From Aquabacter sp. L1I39 (GTDB lineage: Bacteria > Pseudomonadota > Alphaproteobacteria > Rhizobiales > Xanthobacteraceae), in NCBI RefSeq assembly GCF_017742835.1, contig NZ_CP072392.1, positions 5,084,180 to 5,148,179 on the forward strand: a stretch of DNA of 64,000 bases. Reading direction: 5' to 3'. Position 1 is the first letter of the stretch; every line of letters begins with the position of its first letter. Of this stretch, positions 35,237 through 43,502 are shown piece after piece. The position numbers and the translations under genes are program-made. The notes under the pieces were generated by a model. That model did not search any database and was not told where the DNA came from. It worked only from the letters and a program-made list of their open reading frames with translations.

Positions 35237-38113
35237 ATGAGCGCCTCCACCGAGATTGCAAACTCCTCCTTCCTGGATTTTGCCGCCTATGGCCTGCTCC
35301 AGCCCGGCACAAACACGGTGCAGGCGGCCTATGGCTATTCCAACAGCGAGATCGAGGCGGCCACCAACGGCAACTCCATCAATATCGCGCTGGTGTTCGA
35401 CCGGGCCAACGATCCCACGGCGCTCCTGCAGAGCGACTGGGCCACCCGCCAGCAGACGCTCGCCACCCTGACGCCGCAGCAGCTCTGGAACACCTACGGC
35501 GCGGACCAGACCACCTATAACGATACGCTGCAGTGGCTTCAGAACCAGGGCTATCACGTGCTCGGGAGCCACGCCGCCACCACCGGCGACTATGTGACCT
35601 CGCAGGAGTCGCGCACCATCTGGCTGTCGCTGAACGCCACCGAGTTCCAGGATCTGTTCGGCGCCCAGCTCATGAAAGCAGGCGTCGACTCCAGCGGTTA
35701 CGATTTCCTGTTCTGGGACGGCAATCTCAGCCTGCCGGACAATATCGCCCCCGGCATTGCCGGCCTGTGGGTGGACAATGGCAGCTGGCCGCCCACCGCA
35801 CAGGACCTCACGGGCGGGGCCTCCACCACCTTGCCGGTGGGCCCGCAGAGCATCGGCAATTCCACCACGGCGGACACCAATGTGGACCCGCAGGACGTGG
35901 CCGCCGGCATCTATAATTTCCCGCTCGACGGCGAGACGGTGCAGACGGGGCTGATCGGCTTCATCGAGCCGGGCATCGGCACATCGGTGCCGGGCTCCAC
36001 CAGCTTCCAGGACCTGCTGGAGCAGTATCGCACGGCGGTGGGCGTGACCGGCACCGGCACCGCCTATGCGCAAGGCGAGGCGGGGGCGTCGACGGGGGCC
36101 AGCAGCGGCGAGCGCTCGCTCGACGTGGGAATTGCCACCGCCATCAATCCCAATAGCGACCTCGCCCTCTATGTGGGCTCCGGCTATAGCGGCTGGGCCT
36201 TCGCCGGCACCTATACGGCGTATCAAAGCGCCTTCTGGCAGACCCCGACGGGGCTTCCGGCCGGCACCTTGCCGCCGGTCATCTCCTCGTCCTGGGGAGA
36301 CGAGGCGATCCAGTCGCCCAACTCGCCCTTCTACTGGGCCTATTGGCAGCTTTACATCGACGCGGCGCTCCAGAACCAGACGGTGGTGATCGCCCTCGGC
36401 GATGGCGGCTCGGGCAACGAGACCGCCAACGGCGTCACCAATGTGGAGGCCAATGCCTCGAGCCCCTTCACATTGGTGGTGGGCGGGACCTCTGTCTCGA
36501 CACCCGCGACGGCCGTCGACGACCCCACCCTCGCCTCTCTCCTGGCCTCGGCCCAGTCCGGGAACATGGCGACCATCTGGCAATTGGTACAGGGCGGGCT
36601 GAAGGCGCCCTATTCCGACCTCACCGGCGTCAGCACCTTCGTGGAGACGGTGTGGAACGAATATGACGTGACCACCGCCAACAAGATCGTGGATGGCGGC
36701 TATCTGGACAACAATACCAGTTCAGGTGGCGTGGACACCACGCAGCCGCAGCCGGGCTACCAGACCGATTATGGGCTCACTTCCACCGATCTGGTGAGCG
36801 GGCTGCCCGGCCGGGCGGTCTCCGACGTGTCCGCCAATGCCGGCGGTAACATGTTCTACTGGACCCCCAAGGGCGACATGACCGGCCTCACCGGCGAAGG
36901 CGGCACCAGCGCCGCGACGCCGCTCTGGGCCGCGCTCATCACCCAGTTCAACACCATCTTCGCCGACCAGGGCCTGCCGAACCTCGGCTACATGAACGAC
37001 TTGGCGTACCTGGCCTCGGCCATCGCGCCCGGCGCCTTCAACGACATCACCATGGGCAACAATACGTCCAGCTTCTATATGGGCGGCGCCTACGAATCCG
37101 ACGGCTCCCAGATCACCCCCACCGGCTATGGCTATGAGGCGGGTCCGGGCTTCGACCTCATATCGGGGCTTGGCACGCCGAACGGCGTGCTGCTGGCCCG
37201 CGCGCTTTCCGCCATCGCCCACACCCAGATGTATTTCGACCCGACACCGGTGCTGGAAACCTCGGGCAGCGCCTGGGTGTCGTCCACCTCGCAGAGCCTC
37301 CTGTTCCAGTCCACGGGCCTGGGCGATGAGGAAATCTCGCTGAATTTCAGCAAGATAACGAACACCTCCACCAATACGGCCTCGGCCGCCTATGCCTGGA
37401 CCAGCCAGCTCGCCCAGCAGAGCCTCCAGTCGGATTTCTCGGCTGAGCTCGTCACCATGTTCGACCGCCAATCCCAGGGCACGCTCTACCAAACCCATGT
37501 GGACGCGGGCACCGATGTATCGGTCTCCATCGGCGGCACCGCCGCCAGCGCCTACCAGGCGGCGCTCACCTCCGACTATGGCTTCATGGAGTTTGCCAAT
37601 GCCAATGGCGCGGTGGAGGTGGCCCGCCCGGTGGCGGTGGCCTTCACCGCCGGCGGGGCAGATGACATGGACGTGGTGGTGCGCCTGCGGCAGAACGGCA
37701 TGAATGAGAGTTCGGTCACCTTCTACAAGGTGGACGACTTCGCCGGCACCATTGGCGGGCTGGCGCCCGGCCAGGCCGGTTATGCGACAGCCGCCGCCGC
37801 CCGCGCCTACCAGACCGAGGCGGGCACCACCTCCGTCACCGGCGCCGGTTATGGTCAGTACAGCCAGACCGAGATCACGGGCGTCGACCATGGCGACATC
37901 ATCGCCATGTCGCTCACCTCCGGCGGCCACACCTATTGGGCCTTCTCATCCGCCAACGAGCAGATGAACGGGCAGAATGTGGCGCACCTGTGGAGCTACG
38001 GCCTGAACACCTTCGGCTGGGAGGACCTCTATGGCGGCGGCGACCACGATTATAACGACCTCGTGGTCCAACTCGATTTCACCAGCGCCACCGGCCACGA
38101 CTGGCTGGTGTGA
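35237..38113 (+). CDS. Sedolisin (S53) peptidase with C-terminal DUF4114, copy 2
   Basis: This 958-residue paralogue matches the gene at 31942 over its whole length, sharing RANDPTALLQSDWATRQ near the N-terminus and GWEDLYGGGDHDYNDLVVQL at the end. The catalytic set is intact: Glu292 and Asp296 in SSGERSLDVGIA, Asp389 in ALGDGGSGN and Ser558 in EGGTSAATPLWAAL. It too lacks an N-terminal signal peptide (MSASTEIANSSFLDFAAYG). The pair clearly arose by tandem duplication followed by divergence. Translation starts just after three 12-bp repeats. Type I-like secretion through the C-terminus is possible, but no transporter genes lie nearby. Confidence 0.9.
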   Translation: MSASTEIANSSFLDFAAYGLLQPGTNTVQAAYGYSNSEIEAATNGNSINIALVFDRANDPTALLQSDWATRQQTLATLTPQQLWNTYGADQTTYNDTLQWLQNQGYHVLGSHAATTGDYVTSQESRTIWLSLNATEFQDLFGAQLMKAGVDSSGYDFLFWDGNLSLPDNIAPGIAGLWVDNGSWPPTAQDLTGGASTTLPVGPQSIGNSTTADTNVDPQDVAAGIYNFPLDGETVQTGLIGFIEPGIGTSVPGSTSFQDLLEQYRTAVGVTGTGTAYAQGEAGASTGASSGERSLDVGIATAINPNSDLALYVGSGYSGWAFAGTYTAYQSAFWQTPTGLPAGTLPPVISSSWGDEAIQSPNSPFYWAYWQLYIDAALQNQTVVIALGDGGSGNETANGVTNVEANASSPFTLVVGGTSVSTPATAVDDPTLASLLASAQSGNMATIWQLVQGGLKAPYSDLTGVSTFVETVWNEYDVTTANKIVDGGYLDNNTSSGGVDTTQPQPGYQTDYGLTSTDLVSGLPGRAVSDVSANAGGNMFYWTPKGDMTGLTGEGGTSAATPLWAALITQFNTIFADQGLPNLGYMNDLAYLASAIAPGAFNDITMGNNTSSFYMGGAYESDGSQITPTGYGYEAGPGFDLISGLGTPNGVLLARALSAIAHTQMYFDPTPVLETSGSAWVSSTSQSLLFQSTGLGDEEISLNFSKITNTSTNTASAAYAWTSQLAQQSLQSDFSAELVTMFDRQSQGTLYQTHVDAGTDVSVSIGGTAASAYQAALTSDYGFMEFANANGAVEVARPVAVAFTAGGADDMDVVVRLRQNGMNESSVTFYKVDDFAGTIGGLAPGQAGYATAAAARAYQTEAGTTSVTGAGYGQYSQTEITGVDHGDIIAMSLTSGGHTYWAFSSANEQMNGQNVAHLWSYGLNTFGWEDLYGGGDHDYNDLVVQLDFTSATGHDWLV

Positions 38114-38122
38114 GGCTCCCCC

Positions 38123-39076
38123 TTACGGCAGCAGGGGGAGGTGGCCGGACTTGATGAGGTAGAGCGCCCCTGTCACCGTTACCACCGAGGCCGCCGTGCC
38201 CAGCAGCACGGCGGCGGAGGCTTCCTCCACATAGATGCGATATTGGCGCGCCAGCACGAAGCAATTGAGCGCCGGCGGCAAGGACGCCATGAGCACCGCC
38301 GTCTGCACCCAGGGCACGAGGAAGGTGCCGAGGCTGGTCATCACCACCAGCGCGATGGCCGGGTGCACCAGCAGCTTGATGACGAGCAGCGGCGGCAATT
38401 CGCGCGGCACATGGCCGAGCGGGCGCAGCGCCACCGTGACGCCGAGCGCGAACAGGGCGCAGGGGGCGGCGGCATTCTTCAGGAAGTCCAGCATCCGCTC
38501 CACCGCGCCCGGCGCGCGGAACTCGAAGGCGGCGGAGACGATGCCCAGCAGGGTCGCCACATTGAAGGGATGGGTCAGCACCCGGCGCACCACCAGCAAC
38601 AAGGTGGCGCCGATATGCCCTTCCCTTTTCTGCACCGCCATGAGCAGCGGCACGAGGGTGAAGAAGAACAGGCTGTCGCAGGCGAAGATGAGCGCGGCCG
38701 GGGTGGCCGCTTCCTGCCCCAGCGCCGCCAGCGTCAGGCCCGGGCCCATATAGCCCACATTGGCATAGGCCCCCACTGTGGTGGCGATGGCCGCCTCGCC
38801 CACATTGCCCCGCCGGAGCCAGAGCGCGAGGCCGAGTGCCAGCAGCGCGCAGGCCGAGGTCGAGATCACCACCGCCAGGATGAAGCGCGGATTGACCAGC
38901 TCGGCGAACGGGGTCTGCGAGACGATGCGATAGAACAGCGCCGGCAGCGCCAGATAGATGATGAAGAAGGTGAGCCAGGCCAGCCCCTCCTCCGGCAGGC
39001 GCACGAAGCGCCCGCAGCCATAGCCGAGGAAGATCAGCCCGAAGAAGGGCAAGGCAAGGCCGATAATGTCCGACAT
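38123..39076 (-). CDS. AEC-family transporter (auxin efflux carrier family)
   Basis: This 317-residue inner-membrane protein has about ten helices in two halves. It starts MSDIIGLALPFFGLIFLGYG and contains the AEC landmarks FFIIYLALPALFYRIVS, ATTVGAYANVGYMGPGLTLA and NCFVLARQYRIYVEEAS. Bacterial AEC proteins move malonate, malate or other carboxylates. The start at 39076 follows AGGTCTCC. The gene ends 9 bp from the convergent second S53 gene and is divergent from the MarR/DUF1398 unit. That makes it a candidate target of the MarR protein, although the operator seen lies nearer the marR start. The substrate is unknown. Confidence 0.88.
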   Translation of the reverse strand: MSDIIGLALPFFGLIFLGYGCGRFVRLPEEGLAWLTFFIIYLALPALFYRIVSQTPFAELVNPRFILAVVISTSACALLALGLALWLRRGNVGEAAIATTVGAYANVGYMGPGLTLAALGQEAATPAALIFACDSLFFFTLVPLLMAVQKREGHIGATLLLVVRRVLTHPFNVATLLGIVSAAFEFRAPGAVERMLDFLKNAAAPCALFALGVTVALRPLGHVPRELPPLLVIKLLVHPAIALVVMTSLGTFLVPWVQTAVLMASLPPALNCFVLARQYRIYVEEASAAVLLGTAASVVTVTGALYLIKSGHLPLLP

Positions 39077-39233
39077 GGAGACCTGTAGCGCGGGCGCAAG
39101 CGGGGCGGGACGCCATTGGTAGCGGGCGCATCGCAGGGGGAGAACCCTCGCGCCGGCATGGGCGCGGGCGGGACGATGCGCTGGCGGCAAGGCGCGCGGG
39201 TAGAGGTTCGGAAGGTTGAGATTGGCGATTTAA

Positions 39234-39266
39234 TTGACTAGGAAACCACATTGGGGTAGTTTCCTA
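39234..39266 (+). promoter_or_regulatory. Promoter with overlapping MarR operator
   Basis: A -35 box TTGACT (39234-39239) and a weak -10 TAGTTT (39257-39262), 17 bp apart, precede the MarR gene. They are covered by a perfect 8-bp inverted repeat, TAGGAAAC (39239-39246) and GTTTCCTA (39259-39266). A dimer bound here would block RNA polymerase, the usual MarR autorepression arrangement. Confidence 0.65.
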
Positions 39267-39287
39267 TTCAATCAAGTGAGGTTTACG

Positions 39288-39755
39288 GTGCCCCCTTCCC
39301 CTTCGCCCACGGTGTCCGACCTCGATGCGCATCTGGGCTTCCATTTGCGCGCCGTTTCCAACCATGTGTCCCAGGCCTTTGCCGGCAAGCTCGCGGGCCA
39401 GGGGGTCACCACCGCCGAATGGGTGGTGCTGCGCGCCCTCTATGGCGCCCCGCCCACCGCGCCGAGCCAACTGGCGGCGCGCCTCGGCCTGACGCGCGGC
39501 GCCATCACCAAGCTGGCGGACCGCCTCATCGCCAAGGCCTTCCTGACCCGCACCGCCAGTCCCGAGGACGGCCGGGCCCAGACCCTCGCCTTGACCCCGG
39601 CGGGCACCGCCTTGGTGCCGGACCTTGCGGCATTGGCCGACCGGAACGACGCCGACTGCTTCGGCGTGCTGGATGCGACCGAGCGCGCCACGCTCAAGGC
39701 GCTCCTTGCCCGCATCGCCGCCCATTGCCGCATCACCGCGGCGCCGGTGGAATGA
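39288..39755 (+). CDS. MarR-family transcriptional regulator
   Basis: This 155-residue winged-helix regulator has the MarR recognition region PSQLAARLGLTRGAITKLAD followed by the wing TRTASPEDGRAQTLALTPAG, where DxR is the family hallmark. The start is taken at GTG 39288 with GTGAGG six to eleven bases upstream. A promoter with an overlapping inverted repeat lies directly before it, so autorepression is likely. DUF1398 follows 22 bp downstream in the same direction, and an AEC transporter is divergent; either may be part of the regulon. The ligand is not known. Confidence 0.87.
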   Translation: MPPSPSPTVSDLDAHLGFHLRAVSNHVSQAFAGKLAGQGVTTAEWVVLRALYGAPPTAPSQLAARLGLTRGAITKLADRLIAKAFLTRTASPEDGRAQTLALTPAGTALVPDLAALADRNDADCFGVLDATERATLKALLARIAAHCRITAAPVE

Positions 39756-39777
39756 CCCGCCCCAAAGGAACGCCCCC

Positions 39778-40179
39778 ATGGACATCCGAAGCACCGAGAT
39801 TGCCCGCTTTTGCCTTGCCGCCGCCGAGGCCGACACCCTGACATTCCCTGAGATCGTCGGCGCCCTGATGGATGCGGGATTCGAGGGCTATGCGGTGGAT
39901 TTCCGTGCGGCCCGCGCGACCTATTACCGGCCCGATGGCAGCATTCTGGACCTGCCGACCCACGCCTTCCACACAGCCATCGCCGACAAATTCGACCTCG
40001 CTCCCATCCAGGCCGCCATCAGGGCGGCGCAGACGCAGGCGCCGGGCTACAGCTATCAAGGCTTCTGCCGCACCGTGGCTGCGGCGGGCTGCGCCTCCTA
40101 TCTGGTGTCGTTCCTGGGCCGGCGGGCGGTCTATCTGGGCCGCACGGGCGAGAGCCATGTGGAACTCTTCCCCAGTTGA
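39778..40179 (+). CDS. DUF1398-family protein
   Basis: This 133-residue protein of the DUF1398 (YbcV-like) family has no known activity. It begins MDIRSTEIARFCLAAAEADT and contains FPEIVGALMDAGFEGYAVDF and ATYYRPDGSIL, both typical of the family. There is no signal peptide or membrane segment. The start ATG 39778 follows AAAGGA. It probably shares a transcript with the MarR gene 22 bp upstream, so it may belong to whatever stress or ligand response that regulator senses. Confidence 0.82.
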   Translation: MDIRSTEIARFCLAAAEADTLTFPEIVGALMDAGFEGYAVDFRAARATYYRPDGSILDLPTHAFHTAIADKFDLAPIQAAIRAAQTQAPGYSYQGFCRTVAAAGCASYLVSFLGRRAVYLGRTGESHVELFPS

Positions 40180-40331
40180 AGGGCGCAGACGGCCTTCCAG
40201 CCCCTTGCAAGCGCCCCCGCGCCCCACTATCAACAGCCCCGCGCAGACATCGTCGCGGCCCCCCTTGAAACCTCGGGGCGCTCAGCGTAGGTTCCGCGTC
40301 CTCGCCGGCACCCCTTGAGGTGCTGCGCTGT

Positions 40332-40408
40332 GCAGCTGTAGCTCAGTTGGTTAGAGCGCCGGTCTGTGGAACCGGAGGTCGGTGGTTCGAGCCCACCCAG
40401 CTGTACCA
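40332..40408 (+). tRNA. tRNA-His (GTG)
   Basis: The cloverleaf is complete: acceptor GCAGCTG with 3' CAGCTGT, D-arm GCTCAGTTGGTTAGAGC, anticodon stem-loop CCGGTCTGTGGAACCGG with anticodon GTG, T-arm GGTGGTTCGAGCCCACC, and an encoded CCA at 40406-40408. The base before G1 is T and the discriminator base is A73. The near-universal G-1:C73 identity pair of tRNA-His is therefore missing. This loss is known for one alphaproteobacterial clade and supports the taxonomic call. Confidence 0.95.
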
Positions 40409-40635
40409 TTCAAAACTCCCCTTCCCTTGATCCCTTGCCGTGCGTGCAACCCTCCTGCGCGCGCCATGCGGGTCAGGGCATAGCTGCCCGGCTCGCGCGG
40501 CGGGCACGGTGTTGTATAAGACTCAACCGCCTCCGGCCCGGCTTCCCTGTCGGCCGGCGCCTTCCCGGTTGATCCCGACCCGCCTTCCTCACCGAGCGCG
40601 CGCCAGGTCCGCCTCACCGCCTGTCCGACGTCCCT

Positions 40636-41577
40636 ATGGCCGCCATTCTCACCGCCCTTGTTCCCGTCGCCCTCGTGGTCGCCCTCGGCGTCGCCCTCAA
40701 GCGGCGCTTCCTGCGTGATCCCGCCCATTGGTTCGGCATGGAGCAGCTGACCTATTTCGTCCTGTTCCCGGCGCTGCTGGTGGTGTCGGGCGCGCGGGCG
40801 GATCTCAGCAAGGTCAATCTGGTGGGCGTCATCGGCGCCTTCACGGCCATGCTGGCGGTGCTGGGGGCGGCGCTGCTGATCGCGCGTCCCGCCCTGGAGC
40901 GGGGCATAAGCGTGGACGGGCCATCCTTCACCTCCCTGTTCCAGGGGGTGCTGCGCTGGAACACCTATGTGGCGCTCGCCGCCGTGGGCGGGCTTTATGG
41001 GGCGAGCGGCATCACGGTGGCGGCGGTGGCCCTCGTGTGCCTGGTGCCCATCGTCAATGTGATCTGCGTCGCCGTGCTCTCGCGCTATGGCGGCACGGGC
41101 AGCACCTCCATCGCGCTCATGCTCCGCCAATTGGGACGCAACCCGCTGATCTGGTCGTGCGCCGCGGGCATGGCCATCAATGTGCTGAAAGTGCCGGTGC
41201 CAGCGGTGATCCTGGAATTCGGTGATGTGCTGGGCCGCGCTTCGCTGGCCATCGGCCTGCTGGTGGTGGGCGGCGGGCTGGTGCTGCGCGATCTGGCGCG
41301 GCCGCGCCTCGTGACCTATCTGGCGGCGGGGCTGACCTTGGTGGTGAAGCCGCTCATCACGCTGGCGGCGGGGGTGGCGCTGGGGCTGTCCGGCCTGGAA
41401 CTGACCGTCATCGTGCTGCTCGCCGCCGTGCCCTCGGCGCCGGCGGGCTATGTGCTGGCGCGGCAGATGGGCGGCAATGCGCCGCTGCTGGCGGAAATAC
41501 TGACCGTGCAGATCGTCTTCGCCGCCTTCACCATGCCGGTCATCACGCTCATCGCCATGAAGGTGGCGGGCGGCTGA
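40636..41577 (+). CDS. AEC-family transporter
   Basis: This 313-residue inner-membrane carrier belongs to the same broad family as the gene at 38123 but is only distantly similar to it. It begins MAAILTALVPVALVVALGVA and has about ten helices, with FVLFPALLVVSGARADLSKV, LVVGGGLVLRDLARPRL and VPSAPAGYVLARQMGGNAPL. The last is the conserved AEC motif near the C-terminus. It stands alone between tRNA-His and the small exported-protein gene, so context gives no substrate. Carboxylate transport is the family default. Confidence 0.87.
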   Translation: MAAILTALVPVALVVALGVALKRRFLRDPAHWFGMEQLTYFVLFPALLVVSGARADLSKVNLVGVIGAFTAMLAVLGAALLIARPALERGISVDGPSFTSLFQGVLRWNTYVALAAVGGLYGASGITVAAVALVCLVPIVNVICVAVLSRYGGTGSTSIALMLRQLGRNPLIWSCAAGMAINVLKVPVPAVILEFGDVLGRASLAIGLLVVGGGLVLRDLARPRLVTYLAAGLTLVVKPLITLAAGVALGLSGLELTVIVLLAAVPSAPAGYVLARQMGGNAPLLAEILTVQIVFAAFTMPVITLIAMKVAGG

Positions 41578-41610
41578 ACGCCGCCCCCAATCCCACCTCG
41601 GCTGACATGA

Positions 41611-41631
41611 AAAGGGCGGCCGAAGCCGCCC
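41611..41631 (-). terminator. Intrinsic terminator of the small exported-protein gene
   Basis: GGGCGGC (41614-41620) pairs with GCCGCCC (41625-41631) around CGAA. On the minus strand a short T run follows (41613-41610). It sits 14 bp after the stop at 41645. Confidence 0.75.
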
Positions 41632-41644
41632 TGTCATTCCGTGC

Positions 41645-42049
41645 TCAGCACGGCGCCCAATAGCCGGCGCCCCGGGTATTGGTGGGGAACCAGCACTGGC
41701 CGGAGGGCGGCGGGGGCGCCACATAGACCGGCTGCGGGGCCGGCTGATAATAGACGGTGGGCGGCGGCGGGGCCGGCGCATAATAGACGGGCGGCGGCGG
41801 GCTGCTGGCGGCACCCGCAATGGCGGCCGCACCCAGGATGCCCAAAGCGATGCCCGCGCCGACGGCGGCCCCGTTATTGTTGTTATGGTTGTTGTAATAA
41901 TAGCCGCCGCAATTCCAGCAGCGGGGCGGCGGCGGGCCGGGAGGCCCCCAGCCGGGACCCCAGCCACCGGCAAAGGCGGGAGCGCCCGCCGAAACGGTCA
42001 GCAGCGCGGCAAGGCCGGCGACCGCAACCTTCTTGCTGAAGGTGACCAT
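41645..42049 (-). CDS. Small exported proline-rich protein
   Basis: This 134-residue protein has a Sec signal peptide (MVTFSKKVAVAGLAALLTVS then AGAPAFAGG). The mature chain is low complexity: WGPGWGPPGPPPPRCWNCGG, an asparagine-rich NNHNNNNG run, a hydrophobic alanine/glycine stretch that could cross a membrane (AAVGAGIALGILGAAAIAGA), then Pro/Tyr repeats such as PPPPVYYAPAPPPPTVYYQP. Four cysteines could form two disulfides. Such proteins are common surface or periplasmic components in Hyphomicrobiales, with unknown roles. It has its own terminator. Confidence 0.8.
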   Translation of the reverse strand: MVTFSKKVAVAGLAALLTVSAGAPAFAGGWGPGWGPPGPPPPRCWNCGGYYYNNHNNNNGAAVGAGIALGILGAAAIAGAASSPPPPVYYAPAPPPPTVYYQPAPQPVYVAPPPPSGQCWFPTNTRGAGYWAPC

Positions 42050-42374
42050 GGTTCAAGCTCCATCCGGGGGCGTCGAAGCGAAAAGGACCGCCCCTCAATC
42101 GATCGTGATCCTAGCTGCGCAATGGGTTCCGAATTATGTCCGGTCCCCAGGCCTTCGCGTTGATTTAAAGGCGTTTTCGGGCTTGCTGCGCGCCATTGTG
42201 GCGTTTTCCCGACGCGCCGCTGGACAGCTGTTCATCTCCCCCGCCTTTCTCGTTGCGCCATAAGAGCGCCGCGCCCGTGAAGCCGGAGTTAACCGCCCCC
42301 CTCAGGCGGCCCGCGCTGCGCCGCACGCGCGCACTTCCATCTTGCGAGCCGCGCCCACAAGCGCTATGCAAGCT
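42050..42374. other. Intergenic region between the exported-protein gene and metA aptamer
   Basis: This 325-bp stretch between divergent genes should contain both promoters. AT-richer DNA near 42130-42180 is a likely core promoter area, but no paired -35/-10 boxes are convincing. No gene or repeat was recognised. The metA leader with the riboswitch candidate begins directly after it. Confidence 0.35.
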
Positions 42375-42457
42375 CCTGCATCAAGAGTTGGGCAAAAGGG
42401 CCCGACGCCAACCTGCTTTCCCGAGCAAGGTGGAGCTCCCACGGTGGGAGGATGTGG
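42375..42457 (+). promoter_or_regulatory. Candidate SAM-I-clan riboswitch in the metA leader
   Basis: The metA leader can fold like a SAM-I/SAM-IV aptamer. P1 pairs CCTGCATC (42375-42382) with GATGTGG (42451-42457), allowing one bulge and one G-U pair. P2 closes with TTGG (42388-42391) and CCAA (42408-42411). Core sequences ATCAAGAG, CCAACC and AAGGTGG resemble the conserved ATCnAGAG, GCAACC and AAGGTGC of SAM-I. A TCCCAC/GTGGGA hairpin sits where P4 would be. It lies about 70 nt before the metA start, so it could switch translation or transcription by S-adenosylmethionine. Confidence 0.5.
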
Positions 42458-42527
42458 CCGAGGCGGCAACGAAACGGGCGATCCGATCCGAGCTCCGTCC
42501 CGCGCCAAGGTGAGACAGGGTTTGGAC

Positions 42528-43445
42528 ATGCCGATCAAGATTCCGGACACGTTGCCCGCACGCACCACCCTCGAGGCCGAGGGCGTGGTGGTGATGCGCG
42601 AGACCGACGCGGCCCGCCAGGATATCCGGCCGCTCAAGCTCGGGCTGCTCAACCTGATGCCCGACAAGCCCCGCACGGAAACCCAGTTCGCGCGCCTCTT
42701 GGGCGCCGTGCCGCTGCAGGTGGAATTGTCCCTGGTGCACATGGGCAGCCACACGCCGCGCCACACCTCCGCCGACCACATGGCCGCCTTCTATCGCACC
42801 TGGGACGAGGTGCGGCAGGAGACGTTCGACGGCTTCCTCGTCACCGGCGCGCCGGTGGAGACCCTGCCGTTCGAGCAGGTGGGCTATTGGGACGAGCTGC
42901 GCCGCCTGTTCGACTGGACGCAGCGCCATGTGCATTCCACCATGACCATCTGCTGGGGCGCTCAGGCCGCGCTCCAGCACTTCCATGGCGTGCCCAAGCA
43001 CGAGCTCAGCGCCAAGCTCTCCGGCGTCTACAGCCACCGGGTGGAAGCCCCCGCCTCGCCCTATCTGCGGGGTTTCTCGGACGACGTGGACATTCCCGTT
43101 TCGCGCTGGACCGAGGTGCGTCGCGCGGACCTGCCGGGAGAGGACAAGGTGCGGGTTCTGCTGGAATCCGACGAAGCGGGCCTCGGCCTGCTGGAGGACG
43201 TGGAGCGCCGCCTGCTCTTCATGTTCAATCATCTGGAATATGAGGCGGGGACGCTGGCGGCCGAATATGCCCGCGACAGCGCCAAGGATCCCTCAACCCC
43301 GGTGCCGGCCCATTATTTCCCCGGCGACGACCCCACGCGCGCCCCGCGCAACCGCTGGCGCGGTCATGCCCACCTGTTCTTTTCCAACTGGATCAACGAG
43401 ATCTACCAGACGACCCCCTATCACCTGGACGAGATCGGCCGCTGA
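42528..43445 (+). CDS. metA: Homoserine O-acyltransferase MetA
   Basis: This 305-residue enzyme activates homoserine with an acyl group in the first committed step of methionine synthesis. The nucleophile is Cys142 in [13 protein letters not shown], at the same number as in E. coli MetA. The His-Glu pair is in [12 protein letters not shown]. The N-terminus [20 protein letters not shown] and [19 protein letters not shown] are family signatures. Many alphaproteobacterial MetA proteins use acetyl-CoA rather than succinyl-CoA, and which applies here cannot be read with certainty. A riboswitch-like leader precedes it and a strong bidirectional terminator follows. Confidence 0.93.
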   Translation: MPIKIPDTLPARTTLEAEGVVVMRETDAARQDIRPLKLGLLNLMPDKPRTETQFARLLGAVPLQVELSLVHMGSHTPRHTSADHMAAFYRTWDEVRQETFDGFLVTGAPVETLPFEQVGYWDELRRLFDWTQRHVHSTMTICWGAQAALQHFHGVPKHELSAKLSGVYSHRVEAPASPYLRGFSDDVDIPVSRWTEVRRADLPGEDKVRVLLESDEAGLGLLEDVERRLLFMFNHLEYEAGTLAAEYARDSAKDPSTPVPAHYFPGDDPTRAPRNRWRGHAHLFFSNWINEIYQTTPYHLDEIGR

Positions 43446-43450
43446 ACACA

Positions 43451-43485
43451 AAAGGCCGGGCGCCCCAGGGCGGCCCGGCCTTTTT
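43451..43485. terminator. Bidirectional intrinsic terminator between metA and phnE
   Basis: AAAGGCCGGGC (43451-43461) pairs with GCCCGGCCTTT (43473-43483), followed by TTTTT on the plus strand and by an A/T run on the minus strand. It serves both metA and the convergent phn operon. Confidence 0.9.
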
Positions 43486-43502
43486 CTCGGGATCACCGTG
43501 CG

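Noticed and set aside
34843-35520. ORF encoding repeated PHRF units across the 12-bp repeats
   Set aside because: It runs out of frame into the second protease gene and has no start context; the repeats are better read as 5' untranslated DNA.
42196-42513. 105-codon ORF covering the metA leader
   Set aside because: Overlaps the riboswitch candidate, arginine/proline-rich, no ribosome binding site.
42280-42527. SAM-II riboswitch before metA
   Set aside because: None of the conserved SAM-II core sequence is present; the leader fits a SAM-I-type layout better.
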